In this document: positions 38,231 through 48,553 of the stretch, piece by piece | Layout of the letters: every line of letters starts with the position of its first letter | How positions within the stretch are numbered: position 1 is the first letter of the stretch | From: Candida dubliniensis CD36 | Lineage: Eukaryota; Ascomycota; Pichiomycetes; Serinales; Debaryomycetaceae | Direction of reading: 5' to 3' | NCBI RefSeq assembly: GCF_000026945.1 | Contig: NC_012864.1 | Coordinates: 434,001-498,000 of the forward strand | Length of the DNA stretch: 64,000 nucleotides | Notes under the pieces: model-generated | Seen by the model: only the letters and a program-made list of their open reading frames with translations | Told to the model about the DNA's origin: nothing | Databases searched by the model: none | Made by a program: the position numbers and the translations under genes

Positions 38231-38905
38231 TTATTTCTGTTGCTTTCTATATTTTGGTTTAAGGTTTTCTATATTAATCTCCGACCAGTAATCACCAACA
38301 AACTTCTTCAATCGACTCGATCTATCATGAGTCTCTTCAATCTCTTGTTGATGATGTAACAACTCATGTTCAATATCCTCCTTATGTTTCACTTTAACAT
38401 CAGGATCATCATTAGCATGGTATTTTCTCCAATGATGTTCTTCATATTCTTCTTCAAATCCCAAATGATGACCTGGTCCATATCCTAAATCAGGTAATCT
38501 ACCACCATTTTCATAAAATTTCAACCATTCAATTTGGGAAATTCCTTCAGGATTGCCATGAGGTATCAATTCGAAAATATTCTCAACAGCTTGTTTTTGA
38601 AGTTCAGGTGTCACTTCAATTTTATCTTGTCCCATTCCTGATCCATCACCAATAATGATTTTATGTACCAATCCATACAAATTTAATATTTCTTTGGGTT
38701 CAAGTATACCATTATTATTCAAATCATGTAATATAAAAAATGTTTTCCCATCATATTCTTCTAACCCATGTTCTTCCTTCATATGCCAGTCCTGCCATGA
38801 TAAATCTTGTGGTTTGATTTTTAATGATTCTTGTTCATGACCACCATGAGCAGTAGTTAGCAGAAGAAAAGTTAATAATAAAGGTGTTACTACTGAAATT
38901 TTCAT
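38231..38905 (-). CDS. SSP120: Secreted EF-hand protein, Ssp120-like
   Basis: A 224-residue protein. The frame has an ATG 27 codons further upstream (38986), but starting at 38905 puts a clean signal peptide at the N-terminus (MKISVVTPLLLTFLLLTTAHG), so this start is chosen. The motif SWQDWHMKEEHGL is followed by a canonical EF-hand loop, DLNNNGILEPKE, and a second degenerate one near IPHGNPEGISQIEW; the C-terminal third is His/Glu-rich and helical. The layout fits yeast Ssp120, a luminal calcium-binding partner of the Emp46/47 cargo receptors in the early secretory pathway. There is no HDEL signal. Confidence 0.83.
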   Translation of the reverse strand: MKISVVTPLLLTFLLLTTAHGGHEQESLKIKPQDLSWQDWHMKEEHGLEEYDGKTFFILHDLNNNGILEPKEILNLYGLVHKIIIGDGSGMGQDKIEVTPELQKQAVENIFELIPHGNPEGISQIEWLKFYENGGRLPDLGYGPGHHLGFEEEYEEHHWRKYHANDDPDVKVKHKEDIEHELLHHQQEIEETHDRSSRLKKFVGDYWSEINIENLKPKYRKQQK

Positions 38906-39541
38906 AGTAGTTCTATAGTGTTTCAATTGGATCAACAACGGTTTTGGGGATAATTTTTTTTTTTTTGTTTTGAACAATTCTAACATATTTTTTTTCTTCC
39001 ACCCACTTGATTTTGCTTCTTAGTTTGAGCCATGCCAACCATATACTTGAAAGTAACTTTTCTGGACCAACTCTTTTATGGCAGATTTTGATAGTAGTAG
39101 TATAAACATTGTACAAACTGATTTTAATGTAAACGTTATATAGTCGAGTATTTACTGTATTGGAACCAGATAGTATAGATAGAGCACCATAATTGAGGAA
39201 CATTTACAGACCAATTCAAAGATTAAGAATGTAATTGGCAACATCAAATCACCAAGTCATATATCGAAATAAATTTTCATAAAATCGAATAAGAGAGATG
39301 GAGCAATGAGACACTCCAAATGTGTGAATCTATTGAATCCCTTACCTTACTGTGTTCAAACTCAACCCAAGATCATGGCTGCAAGAAACAGAACACGTTT
39401 TAAAAAGTTCTATAATCACACACATGTTTTTCAAGAGTATATATATATAAAGCCTACCCTAAAGATCACACTTTTTTAAGAATACAGAGGTTTTTGCAAC
39501 AAACTCATTCATCCTCCAATATCTTCCGGACATCAAACATA
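38906..39541. promoter_or_regulatory. Divergent region between SSP120 and the poly-serine gene
   Basis: 636 bp. It includes poly-T at 38957-38967 and 38987-38996 on the SSP120 side and a strong TATA element near 39440 on the other side. No gene is seen. Confidence 0.45.
39438..39451 (+). promoter_or_regulatory. TATA box for the poly-serine gene
   Basis: The sequence GTATATATATATAAAG is a full TATA consensus about 90-100 bp upstream of the ATG at 39542. Strong TATA boxes in yeasts usually mark regulated, stress-responsive genes. Confidence 0.6.
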
Positions 39542-39690
39542 ATGGCTCGAAATGAAAATACTATTTCTGATTCTCCCATTTCAACATGTGTAACCACCAA
39601 AAGTCATGACAAGAATTATTATTTATCATTGATGAATCCACAATTAATGTATATTCAAGATATTGTTTTTCTTAGAAATGATCATTATTT

Positions 39691-39745
<55 letters not shown>

Positions 39746-39931
39746 CTATCTTTCGTGAATCGTGATTTGTTTCTTAGTATATACGATCCTTTAAAAGTAT
39801 TACAATGTCATGAAAAAGAATATTATGTTAGATATCATCATCATAAAAATAATCTGTCTCACATTATTGAATTTTGGATAGCTAAACCATTTGTTGATAC
39901 ATTAGAAGAAAGATTGGAAAAAATAAGTTAA
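39542..39931 (+). CDS. Small orphan protein with an 18-serine tract
   Basis: A 129-residue product from the first ATG; the frame extends to a TTG at 39494. I do not recognise it. Residues 1-50 are polar. A run of 18 serines lies at about 51-68, encoded purely by TCA. The C-terminal 60 residues look folded (FVNRDLFLSIYDPLKVLQC, EYYVRYHHHKNNLSHIIEFW). No signal peptide or membrane segment is visible. A strong TATA box upstream and normal codon use suggest a real, perhaps regulated gene, but orthologues would be needed to be sure. Confidence 0.6.
39692..39745 (+). repeat. TCA triplet repeat encoding poly-serine
   Basis: Eighteen perfect TCA codons. The lack of synonymous serine codons indicates recent slippage expansion. 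Confidence 0.92.
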
Positions 39932-40334
39932 AGTTAAAGCTGATTTATTTCTTCTATAATTTCTTTTTTTTTTTCAGTAGTGTGTGACTGGGTTGGTTGC
40001 AAATGATTTAATATTAATTTTATTCAATTTAAAAATTCCGTAATATGTATTCAAAGCAGTAAAAGCATACCCTACAAAAAATGCTCTCAATTATTTTCAA
40101 GGGGAAGGTTAGGTGTAATGTTAATATACAAAATCAATAATTCTATAAAATTTCGTTTCTTCAAGTGCAATTAGAAAAAGAAAGAAAATACATTTTGATA
40201 TTGTAAAAAAAAAACCTCCGAATTTACCAGCTAATCAAAGCTAATCAAAAGCAAAATAATATAAAGATCCAATTTATAATAAACTAGACAAAAGTAATGG
40301 TTAAAAAAACTTGTAGTGATCACAACACAACAGC
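39932..40334. other. 3' gap between the poly-serine gene and ACH1
   Basis: A 403-bp convergent intergenic region, AT-rich with poly-T at 39962-39973 and poly-A at 40205-40213. It probably contains both polyadenylation regions; nothing else is seen. Confidence 0.4.
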
Positions 40335-41909
40335 TTAGAATTTTTTATCCCAAGAATCTAATTTCATAGTACCATTTTCTTGGAAATTCAAATGCATCTT
40401 AAACACGTCTCTCAAAATGTGGGGTTCGTGTAAAGTCTTTTTCTTGGTGGCATAGAATACTGATCTATCATAGTATTCTTGTAATTGTGGTTTATAATCA
40501 GGGTGAGAACAGTTGTCAATGATCACCTTGGCTCTTGCTTTTGGTGCTAATCCTCTAAGATCAGCTAAACCTTGTTCAGTAACCACAACATCCAAATCGT
40601 GTTCAGTTTGATCAACATGAGAAGCCATTGGAACAATACATGAAAGACCAGTTGGATCAACTTTGGAAGGTCTAGCAGATGGTGTATGCATGATTGATAA
40701 TTTGGCATTTCTAAGGAAATCAGCAGAACCACCCAAACCATTCAACATTCTTGATCCCATGACGTTGGTCGAATTAGCATGACCATAGATATCAACTTCA
40801 ACAGGGGTGTTCATAGCAATAACACCCAATCTTCTAATGATTTCTGGCGAGTTGGAAACAACTTGAGATCTAAGACACAATTTTTTAGAATAAGTATCCC
40901 AATTGTCATAAAATTTCTTAAATCCATCATTGGTCAATCTAATCGAAGTTGCAGTAGCATAATCCAATGAACCAGATTCAAAGAAATCCAAAAATGAATC
41001 TTGCAAGACTTCGGTCCACACGGTCAAGTTTTTGAAATTTGATGATGCTAACCCTTCAACAACAGCATTGGCAATGTTACCAATACCGGATTGTAATGGA
41101 TGCAAATTGGCTGGCAATCTACCTTGTTTGACCTCGTGTTCCAAGAATTCAATCAAATGGTTGGCAATACTTCTAGATTGTTCATCACTAGGGGTATTTG
41201 GCGGGACTTTGTCACCACTAGTACTTTCAACAATGGCAACAACTTTTTCGGGGTCAACAGGAATAGCAGTTTTGCCAATCTTGAAATCAGCTGATGTATG
41301 AGGGTAAGGTTGTCTGAATGGTGGATTCACTGGCATATCAATATCATGAATACCTTCGAAAGATGGAGTTTTGGTGTTAACCTCAATAATGATTTTATCA
41401 GAAACCGAAATCATTTCTGGAGAAGCACCCACTGCAGGACCAGGAACAATAGATCCATCTTCAGTTATAGCAGTGGCTTCAATAATAGTATAATCCAAAT
41501 TGGATCCGTTTGGTTTATTCTTGGTGTAGAATCCATAAGTTAAATCTTGGGGGAACATTGACAAATGTTTATCAAAGAATTGAGTTCTACCATCATTGAT
41601 AGCAGCAGCAATTGGTTTACCAACTTGATGGGGAGCTCTGGTCAAAATCATATTATTTTCGGCCCATCTACTTTCTTCAGGCCCAGCACTAGCCCCAACA
41701 AATAAATGGAATCCCAATTTACCTTGTAAATTGTTTTTTTCAACGTGATCCACTAATGCAGTAGGAATGACTTTTGGTGCACCAACACCAGTGAATCCAG
41801 ACCAACCCAAATATTGACCATGTTTGAATAAATCGAGACATTGTTCACCAGTTCTTAATTTCTTGAGATATGGAGCATATCTAACTCTTTGTTTTAAAAT
41901 AGCAGACAT
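40335..41909 (-). CDS. ACH1: Acetyl-CoA hydrolase / CoA-transferase Ach1
   Basis: A 524-residue protein with an ATG start and the length of the fungal family. Conserved blocks include [52 protein letters not shown] with the following [27 protein letters not shown] and [18 protein letters not shown]. The enzyme transfers CoA between succinyl-CoA, acetyl-CoA and the free acids and detoxifies mitochondrial acetate. No long N-terminal presequence is obvious. Codons are those of a well-expressed gene. An unusually long gene-free region lies upstream. Confidence 0.96.
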   Translation of the reverse strand: MSAILKQRVRYAPYLKKLRTGEQCLDLFKHGQYLGWSGFTGVGAPKVIPTALVDHVEKNNLQGKLGFHLFVGASAGPEESRWAENNMILTRAPHQVGKPIAAAINDGRTQFFDKHLSMFPQDLTYGFYTKNKPNGSNLDYTIIEATAITEDGSIVPGPAVGASPEMISVSDKIIIEVNTKTPSFEGIHDIDMPVNPPFRQPYPHTSADFKIGKTAIPVDPEKVVAIVESTSGDKVPPNTPSDEQSRSIANHLIEFLEHEVKQGRLPANLHPLQSGIGNIANAVVEGLASSNFKNLTVWTEVLQDSFLDFFESGSLDYATATSIRLTNDGFKKFYDNWDTYSKKLCLRSQVVSNSPEIIRRLGVIAMNTPVEVDIYGHANSTNVMGSRMLNGLGGSADFLRNAKLSIMHTPSARPSKVDPTGLSCIVPMASHVDQTEHDLDVVVTEQGLADLRGLAPKARAKVIIDNCSHPDYKPQLQEYYDRSVFYATKKKTLHEPHILRDVFKMHLNFQENGTMKLDSWDKKF

Positions 41910-42025
41910 GGTATTGAATATTGCTGTGAATTGATGTTACTTGAAATAATAAAAAAATAAAATAATATAATATAAAAAACAAATGGGGTAAATGAATATG
42001 TATATATATAAGCCAATTAAAAACC

Positions 42026-42028
<3 letters not shown>

Positions 42029-42055
<27 letters not shown>
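42029..42055. repeat. AAT trinucleotide repeat in the ACH1 promoter
   Basis: About nine AAT units, 120-145 bp upstream of the ACH1 start codon. Confidence 0.88.
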
Positions 42056-42057
<2 letters not shown>

Positions 42058-42180
42058 AGTGGGACTTTTGAAGGTAAATTACAATTGGTAAATTGTTTTT
42101 AATTGATTCAATTGATAGAATTATATAATTGTTTAACTTATATCAACGTTGAATATCAGTCAAAAGATAAGAAATGAAAG

Positions 42181-42210
42181 AAATATAAAGAAATATAAAG
42201 AAATATAAAA
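42181..42210. repeat. Three tandem copies of AAATATAAAG-like decamer
   Basis: Three 10-bp units in head-to-tail order; the last differs at its final base. They lie about 270-300 bp upstream of ACH1. Confidence 0.85.
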
Positions 42211-44680
42211 AAATAAAAATAAAATTTCAATGAAAAATATTTTTTCTTTGAAAACTCAATCTATATTTATATTAAAATAGTTTTACCCCCAATTCCTAAC
42301 TACAAACTTGGAACAAACTAAATTACAACAACAACCAAAACTAGATTACCCTTCCCCCCTAAACCGGGCTTACCCAAAACAAAACCAAAAGAATAAAAGA
42401 ACAGCCAAGTTTTTGTAACAATACCAAAAAAAAAAAAAGATGTGGGAAAGGACGGAGGGAAAAAAAAAAAAAAGACAGTAAATAGTAATATTTTGTCGTA
42501 CCCGATTGGTAGTTTGTTTGTCTTTTCTTTTAGGCGGTCAATATTCTCTTCAATTCATTCACACCAATTTAAACGTGTACGTGTATATGTGTGTGTCTAT
42601 CATCGGTTAAAATTAACAACACAAAATTGACACAGAAATGTCGGAGTATTTACAATTTTGAGAGCCAACAAAAAAAAAACAACAGCGGCAGCAACACCAG
42701 CACCACCAGACTACGACATTTTTGATTCAGTTTTTTTTTTTGTTGGAGAAAGATCCAAAGCCTTCCCACGACTTACTTTGGCTCCCACACACTTTTGCCT
42801 CTAGCGTTCCCCTCCTTCACTTTACTCCCCTCTTTTTTTTTTGACTTCCTATCGTTTAAGTTACAAGTTTTTACTCCTCTTTTACTATTGCTAAATAACT
42901 ATTGGAGAGTATTATAGTGTTGGATTGGATTTTTTCTGGGTCCAATGAAACCAACAAATATCCTTAATAACAATGTTCAAAAGAATTGAATGGGCCAACA
43001 GTCCAATTAACAATTTACACAATAGTAGTAAGCCTCTTTTTTTTTTCCCACTCCCCATTTAAGATATTCCAATTATCAACTAGATTATAGTGGAACGTGT
43101 GGCTGAATTGATAATGCATTGTATTCTTGGTGAATAATGAACATTGCTTCGGCAACTTGAAGTTCACCCAACATTTCAATGTTGTTTCTGTTGTGTGGGT
43201 GCTATACGCATTAGTCACTTTCTTTTTCTTCCTTATCCATAATGAAAGTCAACAATATAATTTACGATCAGGATTCTATTATCACAATATATACGTACTG
43301 ATGTGTTCAGACTAGACTTTGTATGAGGGGAACTGGGAAAAACTACAGTGGTTGATCAACAACTGCAAAAAATAGATTTTTATACTTTAAATGTTGCCAA
43401 AAGAGGAGTAAAAAAGTGGGGCATCATCCAGGTACGAGCATATTATTCTTGTTGTTTCGACAACGTAGAAGAAGTTTAGATTCCGTTCTTGACATAATAA
43501 CGGTCAAGAAGACGTCTGTCATCACAGGGTTTTTTTTATTCCCTTTTATAACTTGATTTGAATTAAATAGTATTTCACGATTTGAATCAATGAGCTTCAG
43601 GCTACTCTCCCCCAACTTTCAAAATTGGAACATCAACAATCTACGACATTTATGTACTCCAAGTTTTGTCTGCTAATTTTTTTTTTCTACTCAGATTTAG
43701 TTCCATTTTAATTGTATTGGTGTCTGATATTCCCGTGGATATAATGGTTGATTTTGTGTTCTATATGATGATGTTGTGGTGGTGGTTAATTACTTCCTTA
43801 GTTGTTCCTAAAACAATAAGCTTATCCTCATAACAACTCTTTGTTTCAACATTTCATACTAATGCTCTCTTGTTTTCCACTTTTGTTTTTTTTTTACGTT
43901 ATCGATCATTCAATCAATCAATATGATCCAAAATAGCATGACCTCTTAATGTAGAATCGGGCCATTTTATAACCACAGTCAGGAGTGAGAAAGGAATTTT
44001 TCAATTGTTATTCCTTTTTTTTTTTCTTGTCTCTAAGTCAAACCCCCAAGAAAAAAATTTTTCCTTTCAAGTTTGCGTCGGAGTTCGGAGCTATTTTTGT
44101 GTGTTTTTGGTTATGAGCATTGACTAGTGTCCCGGAGAAAAGCACAATAATAAGCAACTTGAAAGAATTTTGCACGACGACAACATGGCTGTTCCTATTA
44201 GATTTGAAATTATGTCATTCTCTCCAAGGATACTTCTAGTCTGTTTATATTCAGTTGGTTGTGGGCATATATGTTATCAGCTATTAAGACACCTTTGCAA
44301 ACTTCAAACACGAGCCTGAAGACTTTGTTGTTTCCAAAGTTTTGGGCTTACTAGTTTATCTGCGCGACACATCAATTACTAACGATTGCAGTCTGGTAAT
44401 GCAAAAGTCCGCCCTTCTCTTTCTAATACCTGGTACTGCCTCTTTGTCATTGTTCCGATTTGCCCCACAATTTGTTATTAATGTCTGACAGTAATTCAAT
44501 GCTTTCCCCAGATTTCATTTCATTTTTTTTTTTGGAAGTTCACTATAATTGGTTGATTATCCATGGATATCTGCATCATTTTACCAAACCTACATATCTC
44601 TAATACAATTACATCTATTTTTAAAGAAAAAACAAACACAAAAGAGAATTTAATTATCTGAACTGTAATTGGCTGGTTGT

Positions 44681-46897
44681 CTAAGATAAACCTCCACGAT
44701 TCATTTTTGCAGCTTTGAACCTACTTATTTTAATTGGATTACCTTCCTCATCTACGGGCTCCATTTCCAATTCCTGTTGCGTTTTTTTGAACCCATTCTG
44801 ATCTAATATTAATTTATTGCGTAATTTATGATAATTCTCACGAATTTCTCGATCCAAAATTACTTCGTCATTGAAAACTCCGTTTGATTCATCCAATTCA
44901 TTTTCAACAATTTCATCTACTAAAATTGGGCCTTCATCATCATCATCATCATCTTCTTCTTCTTCTTCGTCAATTTCCATTCCCACTTCATTAGATACAG
45001 CATCATGCTCTTGTATTCCCAACTCTTCATTGTCTTGTTTTTTCGCCTCTACCATTTTATTCAAAGTTTCAAAATCATCTAGTTTGTGGACTACTGGCCC
45101 TTCAGTAACTATATCATCATCGTACATCCCTGAAACATAAGCTTGAGCCATTTTGTCCATATCCAGTTGTAAATCCCGTAATTCCGAAACCGACAAACTC
45201 GTCGATGATTCCAGAGGTTCTGCCTCGTTCTCTGCATTACCAGGTATAGGAATTTTCGCAGGTGCTTGAGAATTCAATTTCTCAGTATTCTTCGAGGGAA
45301 TACTAGATCTCATTGCTTTGAATCTGGAAACTGGTTTTTGTGATACAGTGCCTGTCCTAACTTCTGGTGTAGGTTCATTTACTGTGGCAACAGGCTCGTG
45401 CTCAATAATAGTGCTTTCGACAACGCCACCACTATCAACTATCTCATCATCATTATCATCATTTTTTTCAATTATATCCGTCATCACTGGCTCTTTTTCA
45501 ACTATGTCACTCATCACATCGTTTTCGGAAACATCTGTCATGACTGAATCATTTTCAACAGTCTCCTTTATTTCTTGTGTTCTATTTTTATGTTGTGCAG
45601 TCATCCGGTTTTGCTTAAACAAAGATATTTTAGCAGTTTCTGGTGGTGGGTTCCTCAAACTCTCACTAATATTCTCCACTTCATTGATATCCAAGTGCTC
45701 AGCAAACCTGACTGCTTTAGGTTTCTTCTCGTTACCTGCGTTTTCTTCAATCTCATCAGCTACTTTATCAGTAGCAACAAGTTTGTTTTTTCTTAGATTT
45801 ATAATTTGATCCCATAACATATTGTTTGATTTTTCGTCACTTCCAATAATCTTGGCCCTGCCTCCACCATACAATAATTCATCTGCAATATCATCATCAT
45901 CTTCTTCTTCTTCTTCTTCATCAAACTCATAATCCCATTCTTCATCATCGTCGTAATGTTCCCCCTGAAAAGTCTCCGAGTCATCAAAATCATCTGCTAA
46001 TAATTCCAACTCTATCAAATCATTCTTATCAATAGCAAGATTCTCAAAATTACCAATAGTTTTATCACCGCCACTATTTTCTTCTATTTTATCACCGGTG
46101 TCGTGTTCTGGCTCTAAATTCTTAAACTCTTCAACACAGACTTGTTTCAATTTAAATTTATCCTCAGCACTGATTTGCAATTTGTCTATTTTGTCCAATA
46201 AATCATCTTGATCAAAATTTAGTTCTTGTGCCTTTTTATCCTTAGAAATAATTTCCATATCTTCAAGCAACGCCTGAAATTCATCATTTTCAGATTGTTC
46301 AATCTTGTCAAGTTTCTTTGTCTCGTCTATCTTTTCCTCTAACATTTCAACTTTAGGAGTCTCATGAGTATTATTCTGGCTTTTATCAATAGCAGTATCC
46401 TTTTGAACATCTTTAAATTCAACATTTATCACATTCCCGTCTTCATCAAGCTCTTCCTGAATATCAACAAAGGGAAGCCCTTCTTCATTCAACTTATCCT
46501 GTTGTAAATCTTCATGATTGCCACCTTCTTGTACAAACTGGTTATATTGATTCAATTTCTCCTTCGTTGATTCTGCTTCATTTATTTTGGTGTTAAACTG
46601 TGTTAATGCCTCTTTAATTTCAGTAACCCTTTTATCAAGAAATTCGATTGCTTCCGATTTGGTTTTTTCAATCATCGTCCCATCATCTAACTGGAACTTA
46701 ATTGGGGTTGTTGAATCACCAGATGCTTTCAAACCTTGATGAACTGACTCAAATTGAACTAATTGGTCCTGTAAATAATCCCTCTTTTGTTTTAAATTGG
46801 TTATAGTTGAATCTATTTGTGTAGTGAGCTGTTGGAATCCATCTTGATCAGAGTATTGTGCGTGGGTTTGGGTAGTAAGTTTTGGCGTGCTGGACAT
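44681..46897 (-). CDS. BUD27: Bud27/URI1, unconventional prefoldin
   Basis: A 738-residue protein from the first ATG at 46897; the frame runs on to a TTG at 46921. Residues 1-120 form the alpha-type prefoldin coiled coil (two long helices flanking FQLDDGTMIEKTKSEAIEFLDKRV). The rest is very acidic with poly-Glu and poly-Asp tracts, and the conserved C-terminal tail is ISRFKAAKM. The family assembles cytoplasmic RNA polymerases with Rpb5 and links TOR to ribosome biogenesis and translation start. A PAC element lies 146 bp upstream. Confidence 0.9.
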   Translation of the reverse strand: MSSTPKLTTQTHAQYSDQDGFQQLTTQIDSTITNLKQKRDYLQDQLVQFESVHQGLKASGDSTTPIKFQLDDGTMIEKTKSEAIEFLDKRVTEIKEALTQFNTKINEAESTKEKLNQYNQFVQEGGNHEDLQQDKLNEEGLPFVDIQEELDEDGNVINVEFKDVQKDTAIDKSQNNTHETPKVEMLEEKIDETKKLDKIEQSENDEFQALLEDMEIISKDKKAQELNFDQDDLLDKIDKLQISAEDKFKLKQVCVEEFKNLEPEHDTGDKIEENSGGDKTIGNFENLAIDKNDLIELELLADDFDDSETFQGEHYDDDEEWDYEFDEEEEEEDDDDIADELLYGGGRAKIIGSDEKSNNMLWDQIINLRKNKLVATDKVADEIEENAGNEKKPKAVRFAEHLDINEVENISESLRNPPPETAKISLFKQNRMTAQHKNRTQEIKETVENDSVMTDVSENDVMSDIVEKEPVMTDIIEKNDDNDDEIVDSGGVVESTIIEHEPVATVNEPTPEVRTGTVSQKPVSRFKAMRSSIPSKNTEKLNSQAPAKIPIPGNAENEAEPLESSTSLSVSELRDLQLDMDKMAQAYVSGMYDDDIVTEGPVVHKLDDFETLNKMVEAKKQDNEELGIQEHDAVSNEVGMEIDEEEEEDDDDDDEGPILVDEIVENELDESNGVFNDEVILDREIRENYHKLRNKLILDQNGFKKTQQELEMEPVDEEGNPIKISRFKAAKMNRGGLS

Positions 46898-47042
46898 CCT
46901 TCTAATATACAAACACAGCAATGCAACTTATGAATAAAAAGTCGACAAACAAACTAGACACTGTGTGATAAGCTCAAGTTCTATTTCTTTTCAGCAAGTT
47001 TGTTAATAATTAAAAGAAACTTACATAAATATATGGACCGGG

Positions 47043-47050
47043 GCGATGAG
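47043..47050. promoter_or_regulatory. PAC element upstream of BUD27
   Basis: GCGATGAG is the exact PAC motif that marks ribosome-biogenesis and polymerase genes in ascomycetes. It lies between the GPN2 stop and the BUD27 start, on the strand opposite to the gene; PAC works in either orientation. Confidence 0.6.
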
Positions 47051-47165
47051 AGCGAGAGCTAAGAAAGGGAGAAAAAAAAAAAAAAAAACAAGAGCTCCAT
47101 TTCAGTCTAGAACCATCTACCATACATTTCTACACCAGAAACTTCAAAAACTAAAAACAATATAT

Positions 47166-48224
47166 TTATCTCAACATGGCACCTTCTCCTCCATGTTTCT
47201 CTTCCCAGTCTTTCAATGCAGCTTCCCATTCTTCATCTTCTGTCAATGGCTTATTGTCCACTTCTTCTTGTGGTAGACTCTCCTTGAATGCTTGTTCTTG
47301 TCTTCTTTCTTCTGCATCATACTCTTCTTTGTGATCTATCCATCGTTCGTGGATATCTACATCTTGATAGCCTCCATTCCCACTACCATTTTGTCGAGTA
47401 GCTTCACTCCATATTGTATCTCCACCAATCTCACTACCAAAACTATAACCATTGGCCTTATCTATAACACTCAATAAGCTTATCATGCTCTTTTTATTCT
47501 CCACTGACAATACTTCAAAAGAAACCAAATGGAAATCTTCAACTAGTTCTCCAATTAGTTCTGTCAACCTCACATAGTTCTGTCCCAATACCGAATTAGA
47601 TTCCTTTTCTAAATATGGAGTCAAATACTGCAAATCTTGAGCTTCAGTATAGTAATCCAATCTGAATGGCAAGTCTCCATAGTTTTTCAACATGTCTATT
47701 TTACTGATAACATTTACATGAGGTAGATCCAATTGTAGCATTGATCTTAAACTTAATAACAATATGGATATATACTGTGAGGGGCTAGTTAAATAAATGC
47801 AATCGATTAATGATACAACACATAGTCTCAATCGCTTGAGCTGAGTTAACTTTTTGAAAATTCTATAGAGGGAATTATGATGAGTGAATAATTCAACCTG
47901 TCCAGGACAATCAAATAACAAATAGTTGCTCTCGTTGATTAATTGTTCAATTTTGCCAATGAATAAATCTATGCCCTGTTTGTCTAACAGCTCTAATGCA
48001 TACATTAACCCTCCATTAGGACCCAAATCTAACTCCTCCATTATCTCTTCTAAACTTATATAGTCACGTATGTCCAACTCACAGGGGTAAGGTAATCGGT
48101 CGTTCGCTGGGTCGAGATTTATAATGCACAGCTTTCTTCCAATTGCTGACATAAACTGATACATCCCATGACAATAAGTAGACTTCCCGGATCCAGGAGG
48201 CCCTATTACTATCTGTCCAAACAT
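47166..48224 (-). CDS. GPN2: GPN-loop GTPase Gpn2
   Basis: A 352-residue protein with an ATG start. The P-loop GPPGSGKST lies at 8-16, the family-specific GPN tripeptide at 68-70, the switch-like DCPGQVELFTHH near 104-115 and the base-specific SKID near 176. Opening residues QIVIGPPGSGKSTYC and the INLDPANDRLPYPC block point to Gpn2 rather than Gpn1 (Npa3) or Gpn3. It helps assemble and import RNA polymerases II and III, a job related to that of the neighbour BUD27. The C-terminus is acidic and helical. Confidence 0.93.
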   Translation of the reverse strand: MFGQIVIGPPGSGKSTYCHGMYQFMSAIGRKLCIINLDPANDRLPYPCELDIRDYISLEEIMEELDLGPNGGLMYALELLDKQGIDLFIGKIEQLINESNYLLFDCPGQVELFTHHNSLYRIFKKLTQLKRLRLCVVSLIDCIYLTSPSQYISILLLSLRSMLQLDLPHVNVISKIDMLKNYGDLPFRLDYYTEAQDLQYLTPYLEKESNSVLGQNYVRLTELIGELVEDFHLVSFEVLSVENKKSMISLLSVIDKANGYSFGSEIGGDTIWSEATRQNGSGNGGYQDVDIHERWIDHKEEYDAEERRQEQAFKESLPQEEVDNKPLTEDEEWEAALKDWEEKHGGEGAMLR

Positions 48225-48553
48225 AAGAAAATAATCAGATTAAAAATAAAACACAACAGAAACAACTTAAACCACCGGTTTTTTGTAATTTGTGGTATTG
48301 AAACTTTCTAATGTGAATTAATGATGATGATGATGATCTTCTTCTTCTTTGTTAATTGTGCTATTTTACACGTCTCTCTAATTTTTTTTTTTTCTGGGTC
48401 GTGTTGATTAAATCTATCGAAGGCAAAATTTCTCGCAACTTGAACAAACCACCAAGTTTATTAAAACACCCAAGAGAAAACTCCTTTGCTGTTATATCAA
48501 TTCTTTTTTCTTCATACAAAAATACAGACAATAGCAGGAGCTTATAATTCATC
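48225..48553. promoter_or_regulatory. Divergent GPN2/RPN8 promoter
   Basis: A 329-bp region between two start codons. It holds a GAT/TGA repeat (48322-48337), a T-tract (48382-48393) and the proteasome motif at 48419-48428. Confidence 0.6.
48419..48428 (+). promoter_or_regulatory. Candida-type proteasome element (Rpn4 site) before RPN8
   Basis: GAAGGCAAAA is an exact match to the motif reported upstream of proteasome genes in C. albicans, which differs from the GGTGGCAAAA of baker's yeast. It sits 126 bp upstream of the RPN8 ATG in the gene's orientation. Confidence 0.78.

Larger units (their letters stand above)
41910..44680. promoter_or_regulatory. 2.8 kb gene-free region between ACH1 and BUD27
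   Basis: The longest gene-free stretch before the right end. It contains an AAT microsatellite (42029-42055), three 10-bp units (42181-42210), a 12-A run (about 42426-42437), poly-A near 42461 and many T-tracts. All frames are broken into pieces of under 70 codons. No tRNA boxes are seen. The ACH1-proximal part is its promoter; the rest could hold a non-coding transcript or a lost gene. Confidence 0.5.

Noticed and set aside
38906..38986. Longer start for SSP120 at ATG 38986
   Set aside because: It would bury the signal peptide behind 27 basic residues; the inner ATG gives a clean secretion signal.
42637..42660. Seven-codon ATG frame in the ACH1 upstream region as a spliced first exon
   Set aside because: No donor site follows and it is on the strand opposite to ACH1.
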